Shown in pieces: positions 58,983-64,000 of a stretch of 64,000 nucleotides of DNA. The first letter of the stretch is position 1. Each line of letters starts with the position of its first letter. The position numbers were made by a program, and so were the translations under genes. The notes below the pieces were generated by a model. That model was not told the origin of the DNA. It worked only from the letters and a program-made list of their open reading frames with translations, and did not search any database. The stretch comes from CAVQKZ01 sp963837325. GTDB taxonomy: Bacteria; Actinomycetota; Actinomycetes; Mycobacteriales; Jatrophihabitantaceae. The stretch spans positions 2,790,001 through 2,854,000 of the forward strand of contig CAWIMV010000001.1 of the NCBI GenBank assembly GCA_963837325.1. The letters are read 5' to 3'.

Positions 58983-59654
58983 TCACGACGGTGCTGTCTC
59001 GAGGTGAGCTGAAACGACGAGGTTGCTGAGGTAGTTGTGCGCCGTGCGGTCGAATTCGCCGGTGCAGCTGATTAGCCGAAGCTGCGGATTCGGCGTCGGG
59101 CCATACACGATCTCGGTGGGAAAGTCGTCTTTCGGAAAACTCTCCAATTGGTCGACGAGAAAGGACAGCACGGTACCGTTCTGCTCGGTTACCGAGATTC
59201 TTGCACCGGCCCGGAGAGTGTGCAGACGGTAGAACACCGCAGGTCCGCTGGTTGAATCGATATGGCCCGCGATCACGGCCGGCCCTACCGCGCCGGGTAG
59301 CACGCCGCCTGCATACCAACCGGGAACATTCCAGTGGGTAGGCGTTTGCAGACTCCCGTCGGCCAGCAGTTTGAGGGCTTGCAGGCCGGAATTCACTCCG
59401 ATGGAGGGGATGGCGAGGTGGACTGGTGGGGTTATGGCGCTCGCGCGGGGAGCACGCGTAACGGGGACAGCACCAGCAAGGTGGGACGGTGCCGACGGTG
59501 CAGCCGCCGACGTGCGTTGTGCGGCTGGCCTCGTGGCGCTGTCGGAGGTTCGGAGCCGGATGAAGATCGCCACTGCGAGCAGGCATAGGGCGATCGCAAT
59601 ATGGACGATTGGCAGCCGATCGCGGGACCGGCGATGACGGCCGGTAGCGCTCAC
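58983..59654 (-). CDS. Sortase (class E/F-like)
   Basis: A 223-residue transpeptidase with one N-terminal transmembrane anchor (IVHIAIALCLLAVAIFIRL), a Ser/Ala/Pro-rich linker and the catalytic domain with PTHWNVPGWYAGG, the catalytic His in VIAGHIDST and Cys in RLISCTGEFD. The position of the catalytic Arg (usually before the last strand, here HNYLSNLVV) is not obvious. The GTG start overlaps the stop of the DUF4397 gene (GTGA), suggesting that the protein is dedicated to that product. Confidence 0.88.
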   Translation of the reverse strand: MSATGRHRRSRDRLPIVHIAIALCLLAVAIFIRLRTSDSATRPAAQRTSAAAPSAPSHLAGAVPVTRAPRASAITPPVHLAIPSIGVNSGLQALKLLADGSLQTPTHWNVPGWYAGGVLPGAVGPAVIAGHIDSTSGPAVFYRLHTLRAGARISVTEQNGTVLSFLVDQLESFPKDDFPTEIVYGPTPNPQLRLISCTGEFDRTAHNYLSNLVVSAHLETAPS

Positions 59655-60532
59655 GCGCGGATTGCGCGACGCCGACGTAAGCGGCTGAACCCAGCGAGCA
59701 GCACAATGGCTGCGCAGGCTAAGGCGCCCCAGCTGATTACGACCTCGAGGCCCGAAACCGTCTTTGGCGCCGTGCCACCACCGCCGGCCGGGACTGATCC
59801 GGTTGGCATCTTCGCCGCGCCGGCTGCGTCCAGCACTGTGCGTAGCAGCAAGCCGCCGCTGCGTCCGTCCAACAGGACGACAGAGGTGATGGTAGCGCTC
59901 GCGATGGACACTGAGGCGCCCCCCGAGAGTGCGGGTCGCGTGCTCGATTGCGCCCGCAGAGTCCACCGACCGCTCGGCACGGCGACGTACTTGGTGGTTG
60001 ATCCGAATGCGGTGTCAGGGGTGAGCACGGGGCCGTGCACTGCTTGCACGGCGACATGTCCAGCTCGACTCGAGGCCTGAATGATCCGAACCAGCCCGGT
60101 TCCTGCTGCCGGCCGATTGAGGGTGTCGGCAAGGATGATGCCGTGCAGTTGGGCACTCATGCCGATGGCGGCGGCGGTATAGGCCGACCCGGGCCGAAGA
60201 TCGGCCGTCCAAGTCAGGGCCGGTGGACTGGAGGCGGCCGCTCCATGCGGGCGCATCGAAACGGCGTAGGAACCCGGGGGGAATTCGCGGTAGGCACTCA
60301 CGTCCCCGTAGCCGACGTTGGACAACCACAACCTGCTGGTACCCCCGCTGAACGCGGTGAGATAGACGTCGACACCCGCCGTGTCGGGTGAGAAGTGCGC
60401 GGCCCGTACAAACGCACCTTTGTCAGTCGGCGGGGCGGTCGCTCCAGCTGCGGTCGCACCGGCGACGGCTGCGGCGCTCGATGCGAAGAGCGTAACCAGT
60501 ACGGCTCCAAGAAACCGGGTCGTACGACTCAT
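59651..60532 (-). CDS. DUF4397 secreted protein with wall-sorting-like tail
   Basis: A 293-residue protein with a signal peptide (FLGAVLVTLFASSAAAVAGA), a DUF4397 domain (about 50-240, RAAHFSPDTAGVDVYLTAFS to the second repeat at VRIIQASSRAGHVAVQAV), a Gly/Ala/Pro linker and a C-terminal helix ending FSRLRRRRAIRA. The tripartite tail resembles a cell-wall sorting signal, but LPxTG is not seen. MPTGS and APKTV are the nearest candidates. GGGAG precedes the ATG at 60532. The adjacent sortase suggests covalent anchoring, an inference. Confidence 0.85.
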   Translation of the reverse strand: MSRTTRFLGAVLVTLFASSAAAVAGATAAGATAPPTDKGAFVRAAHFSPDTAGVDVYLTAFSGGTSRLWLSNVGYGDVSAYREFPPGSYAVSMRPHGAAASSPPALTWTADLRPGSAYTAAAIGMSAQLHGIILADTLNRPAAGTGLVRIIQASSRAGHVAVQAVHGPVLTPDTAFGSTTKYVAVPSGRWTLRAQSSTRPALSGGASVSIASATITSVVLLDGRSGGLLLRTVLDAAGAAKMPTGSVPAGGGGTAPKTVSGLEVVISWGALACAAIVLLAGFSRLRRRRAIRA

Positions 60533-60561
60533 CTTGCTCTCCCTTATTGAACCGCCATTGA

Positions 60562-61713
60562 TCACTTCAAAATCGTGGGCAGGTCGAGATCAATCGGCCA
60601 CACGAGGTGATCCGCACCGTTCGGGCGGCGGATATCCGCGCTTGGCGCGTACGACGGCGGCAGGCCGGCCAGGATTGCCTCCACGGCCGCTTCTGCGTCG
60701 GTGCGCACGTCCATGCTTCGGGCTGGCAATCCCGCCGCATGTTCGGGCAGGCTGACATCAATGCTGAGAATGGAAACGTGGGCCGAGCCGGCCATCAAGG
60801 CGAGCACCGTTGCCGCGCGGAAGTCCAGGTCACCCGACCGCAGCACCGTACGAGCGGCTCCGACCGCGTGCAGGGCAGGATTCGCAAGCAGTTGGCGACC
60901 TGCGCTACGGCGGATCGCCGCACTCGCGCGGCTGGACTGCGCGCGGTGAATCGAGCCAGAACGCACCTGCCGGACAACGACTTGTTGTTTCCCCCCACCG
61001 AAAACGGCAATTGGCACCGAGGAGTTCAGCGCCCGAGCTACCGCGCGGTCGGATCGAGCCGCTGTGCGCAATGCGGGCGTAGCGAGCACGTAGTCGAAGG
61101 AGAGCGTGGCGCCACCGCCCTTGGTGCCACCGGCGGTGGCGGAGCCGACGACATTGGCGAATCCTTTGGCCGCTAGTACCGCGCGTGCCTTGGAGTCCGC
61201 CAGGATGGGTGCTCGGTGCGCCAGCTCGCGGGCCGCCCACCTAGAGGCGGCGGCGACTTGCGCCGAGGTGGGTCTTGCCGTGATCGCACGGTCGTGCGAT
61301 GTGTGATGTGATTTCACGAAGGCGACCGCGCCTACGACGAGACCGATGGCGACCGCAACGGCACCCAGTGCCACCAAGTAATGCCGTCGAGTACGGTGCG
61401 CCGGACCAGCCGCACTGGCCGCGGCAAAGTCCTGCAAGGCCTTTAATGCTGGGTCGATCCCGAGGTGAACCGGGTTCTTTAGCAGCCACTCCAACTCGGC
61501 ATCGCGGTCGTGGGTTATCGCAGCATCAGGCACGACGCCAGGTGATCGCGGGTCCGTAACTGATGCTGGCGCGTCCGGGGCGACAGGCTGCTCGTGTCCG
61601 GGCGGTTCAAGCTCAGCCGCCGACGCTGCCATGGGCGTCGGCGCTTCTTCGTGAATAGCGGGCTCGAAGGGTTGGCCGGCTCTCTTTCGAGCGACGCGTG
61701 ACTCGGTTTCCAT
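60562..61713 (-). CDS. Type II membrane protein of unknown function
   Basis: A 383-residue protein with a charged cytoplasmic region of about 112 residues, one transmembrane helix (LVALGAVAVAIGLVVGAVAFV) and an external region of about 250 residues with no cysteines I can see. It includes ELEWLLKNPVHLGIDPALKA before the helix. I do not recognise a domain. It is 29 bases upstream of the DUF4397 gene and so the first gene of a three-gene operon ending in the sortase. The long cytoplasmic part and helix resemble anti-sigma-like proteins, but no motif supports that. Confidence 0.8.
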   Translation of the reverse strand: METESRVARKRAGQPFEPAIHEEAPTPMAASAAELEPPGHEQPVAPDAPASVTDPRSPGVVPDAAITHDRDAELEWLLKNPVHLGIDPALKALQDFAAASAAGPAHRTRRHYLVALGAVAVAIGLVVGAVAFVKSHHTSHDRAITARPTSAQVAAASRWAARELAHRAPILADSKARAVLAAKGFANVVGSATAGGTKGGGATLSFDYVLATPALRTAARSDRAVARALNSSVPIAVFGGGKQQVVVRQVRSGSIHRAQSSRASAAIRRSAGRQLLANPALHAVGAARTVLRSGDLDFRAATVLALMAGSAHVSILSIDVSLPEHAAGLPARSMDVRTDAEAAVEAILAGLPPSYAPSADIRRPNGADHLVWPIDLDLPTILK

Positions 61714-62072
61714 CGCGACTCAGCGGCCGTCCCGCAACACAGGCGGCGACGATCGCGCTCGGTCAACGGCGCGTGCGGATGATGCTGGTTGCATAGATCC
61801 CCCGGTGCCACGACGCGTAGTGCCAATCAAGATACTTTCCTCCGAAAGTAGCTCGCGATCGGCGAATTGCGCGTGAGAACCCGGATACGTATCGGAGTCG
61901 AATACCGACAGGTAGTAATGTGAATCGCAAGCAAATTCCTATTTACGTCTTTTGTCCAATGTGTTTGCGCACGATTGCCATTCGACCAACTGCCACGATC
62001 CGTGCTGCACAAGACACGGTGCAGCGGCGAAGGGATCTGTCACCCATCAGCCGAAGTAACACACGATCTCGG
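61714..62072 (-). promoter_or_regulatory. Promoter region of the sortase operon with hairpin and palindrome
   Basis: A 359-base, relatively AT-rich gap. It has a perfect 7-bp stem TACTTTC/GAAAGTA (61833-61850) with a 4-base loop and the palindrome GATACGTATC (61884-61893). Both are upstream of the membrane-protein gene, where operators or leader structures would be. Two short ORFs here are not supported. Confidence 0.4.
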
Positions 62073-62145
62073 AGCCGCCTCGGAGAATCGAACTCCGGAC
62101 AACCTCATTACGAGTGAGGTGCTCTACCAACTGAGCTAAGGCGGC
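62073..62145 (-). tRNA. tRNA-Thr (anticodon CGT)
   Basis: On the minus strand GCCGCCT pairs with AGGCGGC. The D-arm is AGCTCAGTTGGTAGAGC, the anticodon stem CTCACT-CGT-AATGAG gives anticodon CGT for ACG, and the T-arm is CCGGAGTTCGATTCTCCG. The discriminator is U and CCA is not encoded. Normal 73-base length. Confidence 0.95.
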
Positions 62146-62231
62146 GCACGGGGCGGCCCCGCGACTGGCCGAGTCTATCGGGTGGGCAGGGCAGGCCCGA
62201 CCGGGGTTTGCCGCGACCGAGCGGCGGCCGG

Positions 62232-63062
62232 TCAGCTCTCCCGAGAGTCGTAGGCCTTGCGCGACGAGCAGACCGACGCCAGCGCGCACCGGCTGGTGCT
62301 GCCGTCGGCCGCCATCCGCACGACGACGGTCTCGCTGGGCACGTTATGACCGACAACCGTGCCATCGCCGTCTGGGGTCTCGACGCTTTCGCCGACCGCG
62401 GGGGCCTGCTCGGCAAAGTCCTGATACAGCGGATGTTCGTACTTCAAGCAGCACATGAGCCGTCCGCACGCGCCGGAGATGCGCAGCGGATTCATCGGCA
62501 GGTCCTGGTCCTTCGCCATTCGGACCGACACCGGCTCGAAGTCCACGAGGAACGTCGAGCAGCACAGCTCCCGCCCGCACGAGCCGATACCGCCGGTGAG
62601 GCGGGCCTCGTCACGGGCGGAGAGTTGGCGCAATTGCACCCGGCCCTTCAGGGTCGCCGCGAGGTCGCGGACGAGCGACCGGAAATCGACGCGGTGCGGC
62701 GCGGTGAAGTAGATCGTCGTCTCTTCGTTGGCGGCGACGTAGTCCACGCCGCTGAGCTTCATGGGCAGCCCGTGCTCACGGATCAGACGCTTGGCCGCCA
62801 CGCGGGCGGCGGCGCGCTTCTTGCGAGAACGGCCAGCTGCGTCGAGATCCTCAGGGGCGGCCGTCCCGAGCAGGACAGGCAACCCGCCGATGTCTTCACT
62901 TACCCATTGCGGCGCCCACATCACTTCGGCGACCTCTGGACCGGCGTCGGTCGGATAGAGCACGTGTTCCCCGACGCTCGGGGTCAGCTCCCCGGGGTCG
63001 GCGTAATACAGCCGACCCTGACGCTGGAAGACCACGGCGCACACCATGCCCACGGCGGTCAC
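62232..63062 (-). CDS. PSP1-domain protein (RicT/YaaT type)
   Basis: A 276-residue protein with the PSP1 C-terminal domain: KLSGVDYVAANEETTIYFTA-type strand, RDLAATLKGRVQLRQLSARD, and the Cys set GSCGRELCCSTFL and GACGRLMCCLKYEHP. In Bacillus the homologue acts with two partners in RNA processing and binds an iron-sulfur cluster; those partners are not seen here. It lies next to holB, a conserved neighbourhood in Gram-positive bacteria. GTG 63062 and the later in-frame ATG at 63047 are both possible starts. Confidence 0.9.
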   Translation of the reverse strand: MTAVGMVCAVVFQRQGRLYYADPGELTPSVGEHVLYPTDAGPEVAEVMWAPQWVSEDIGGLPVLLGTAAPEDLDAAGRSRKKRAAARVAAKRLIREHGLPMKLSGVDYVAANEETTIYFTAPHRVDFRSLVRDLAATLKGRVQLRQLSARDEARLTGGIGSCGRELCCSTFLVDFEPVSVRMAKDQDLPMNPLRISGACGRLMCCLKYEHPLYQDFAEQAPAVGESVETPDGDGTVVGHNVPSETVVVRMAADGSTSRCALASVCSSRKAYDSRES

Positions 63063-63082
63063 CCTAAACCTTGCCGCCGTCC

Positions 63083-63152
63083 GTCGAGTGGGCAGTTACA
63101 CGTCGAGTGGTCAGCTACAGGTGACCACTCGACGCGTAAGTGACCACTCGAA
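63083..63152. repeat. Four-copy inverted/direct repeat between holB and PSP1 genes
   Basis: GTCGAGTGG[GT]CAG[TC]TACA occurs twice in the plus direction (63083-63100 and 63102-63119). TGACCACTCGA occurs twice in the opposite sense (63122-63133 with a final C, and 63141-63151). Copies 2 and 3 form a perfect 12-bp stem with an 8-base loop. The array fills the 125-base gap between holB and the PSP1 gene. Confidence 0.85.
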
Positions 63153-63187
63153 GGGCGACCCACCCGTCCGAACCCCCGCAGGACAGC

Positions 63188-64000
63188 TCAGGGCAAGCGC
63201 AGGGCGGCGGTCATCGCCTCGACGGCGATCCGGGGTTTGACGTTGAGCTCGAGCGCCTGGCGGCAGGCCAGGACGGCGTCGAGTCGCTGCAGCACTCCGG
63301 CTGCGTCGACGCGGAGCGCGACGGCCCGCACGTCGTCAGCGAAGTCCGGATGGGCGGGCGCGACGTGGGAGCGGGAATGCACGAGTAAGACGTCGCGGTA
63401 GAACGCGGCCAGGTCGACCAGCGCGCGGTCGAGCGCATCGCGTTGAGTACGGGTGGCGCGAGACTTCTGCCGCCGCTCGAGGTCCTTGATCGCGCCGGCC
63501 ATCCCCCGAGCCATCGTGGCCGTGCCCTTGCCGGTACCCCCGGCGCCGAGGGCAATTTGCAGCGCGTCGCTCTCGTCGGAGTCCAGCTCACCCGACATTG
63601 CCGCCGCCTCGGCCTCGGCCGCGCCGACGAGGTGGTCGGCGGCGGCCAGGCACGCTCGCAGCGAGGTCAGCGATGCCGGGATCGCCAGCACTTCGGCCCG
63701 GCGCTCGCGGGCGTCGGGATCGCGGACCAAGCGCCGGGACCGGCCGATGTGGCCCTGGCCCGCGGCCGCGGCCCAGTCGGCGGTGGCGGCGTCGAGACCG
63801 TCGCGCTGCAAAACGTCGGCCACGGCCGCCGACGGCGGGGTCCGCAATGCGACCAATCGACAGCGCGACCGGATCGTGACCGACACGTCGTCCGGGTGCG
63901 ACGACGGCGCGCACAGCAGGAAGACGGTGCGCTCGGCCGGTTCTTCGACCGCCTTGAGCAGGGCATTGGAGGCTCGTTCGGTGAGCCGATCGGCGTCCTC
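63188..64000 (-). CDS. holB: DNA polymerase III delta' subunit, 5' end outside window
   Basis: 271 codons of the C-terminal part of the clamp-loader delta' subunit. The AAA+ core edge is seen in ADRLTERASNALLKAVEEP, the sensor-like stretch FLLCAPSSHPDDVSVTIRSR and RCRLVALRTP, followed by the helical collar domain. The frame is open through position 64000, so the Walker region is off the edge. Delta' loads the sliding clamp for replication. Confidence 0.93.
   Translation of the reverse strand, partial: EDADRLTERASNALLKAVEEPAERTVFLLCAPSSHPDDVSVTIRSRCRLVALRTPPSAAVADVLQRDGLDAATADWAAAAGQGHIGRSRRLVRDPDARERRAEVLAIPASLTSLRACLAAADHLVGAAEAEAAAMSGELDSDESDALQIALGAGGTGKGTATMARGMAGAIKDLERRQKSRATRTQRDALDRALVDLAAFYRDVLLVHSRSHVAPAHPDFADDVRAVALRVDAAGVLQRLDAVLACRQALELNVKPRIAVEAMTAALRLP

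Noticed and set aside
61920..62117. 65-codon ORF ending in tRNA-Thr
   Set aside because: It runs antisense into the tRNA gene and has no ribosome site.
63083..63152. CRISPR or tRNA-like array
   Set aside because: The copies are in both orientations, the gaps are 1-8 bases, and the total is only 70 bases.

Overview
The window is chromosomal DNA from a high-GC Gram-positive bacterium of the Actinomycetota. The evidence is the strong GC bias at third codon positions, frequent GTG starts and several likely leaderless starts. It also includes a mycothiol-type DinB/MDMPI enzyme, a mycobacterial-type MenJ reductase next to complex I, KorAB, and a secretin-free type IV pilus locus. I cannot name the genus. 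Both ends cut genes: a DUF899 protein on the left and the DNA polymerase III delta' subunit on the right.

Layout. 1-6.7 kb holds housekeeping and stress genes: a DUF899 fragment, a decayed MFS/XRE pair, tRNA-Tyr, yajQ, rmlA, htpX and a beta-carbonic anhydrase. A sulfur pair, cysteine dioxygenase plus rhodanese, follows and is preceded by a probable leaderless upstream ORF ending Cys-Gln-Cys. 6.7-19.1 kb holds korAB, two membrane or envelope proteins of unknown role, a GNAT enzyme, RarD, a NarL-type two-component pair beside a MacB-like ABC exporter, and an MDMPI-fold enzyme. 19.6-28.9 kb is a type IV pilus locus: pilA, a hairpin terminator, pilT, pilB, pilC, two minor prepilins, a PilX-like protein and pilD. 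It has a second pilA paralogue across a phosphoribosyltransferase gene and carries no pilM, pilN, pilO or secretin gene.

29.0-47.3 kb is one minus-strand array: menJ, then nuoA to nuoN, then a polyprenyl diphosphate synthase. It couples NADH:menaquinone oxidoreductase to two enzymes of menaquinone side-chain formation. A CRP-like palindrome lies just upstream of menJ. Inside the array are a cluster of palindromes between nuoI and nuoJ and a 30-bp in-frame tandem repeat at the nuoH 5' end.

47.4-55.5 kb is regulatory and stress-related. It has an EmrB-type exporter divergent from a double-domain Lrp regulator, FKBP, an ElaA-like acetyltransferase, a membrane GAF protein and an ECF sigma factor overlapping a membrane META-domain protein. 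A partner-switching set follows: GAF-PP2C phosphatase, STAS protein and HATPase kinase. 55.5-62 kb is an envelope and secretion region with decayed genes. It contains a secreted three-module protein, a frameshifted 22-residue repeat ORF, an internally deleted MDMPI-like gene, and a three-gene operon of a type II membrane protein, a DUF4397 wall-anchor-like protein and a sortase. The window ends with tRNA-Thr, a PSP1-domain gene and holB, the last two separated by an array of short inverted repeats.

The best candidates for undescribed biology are the sortase/DUF4397/membrane-protein operon, the PilMNO-less pilus with its separately terminated pilin, the Cys-ending upstream ORF before cysteine dioxygenase, and the ECF-META pair. 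All calls come from reading the sequence; no database search was run.
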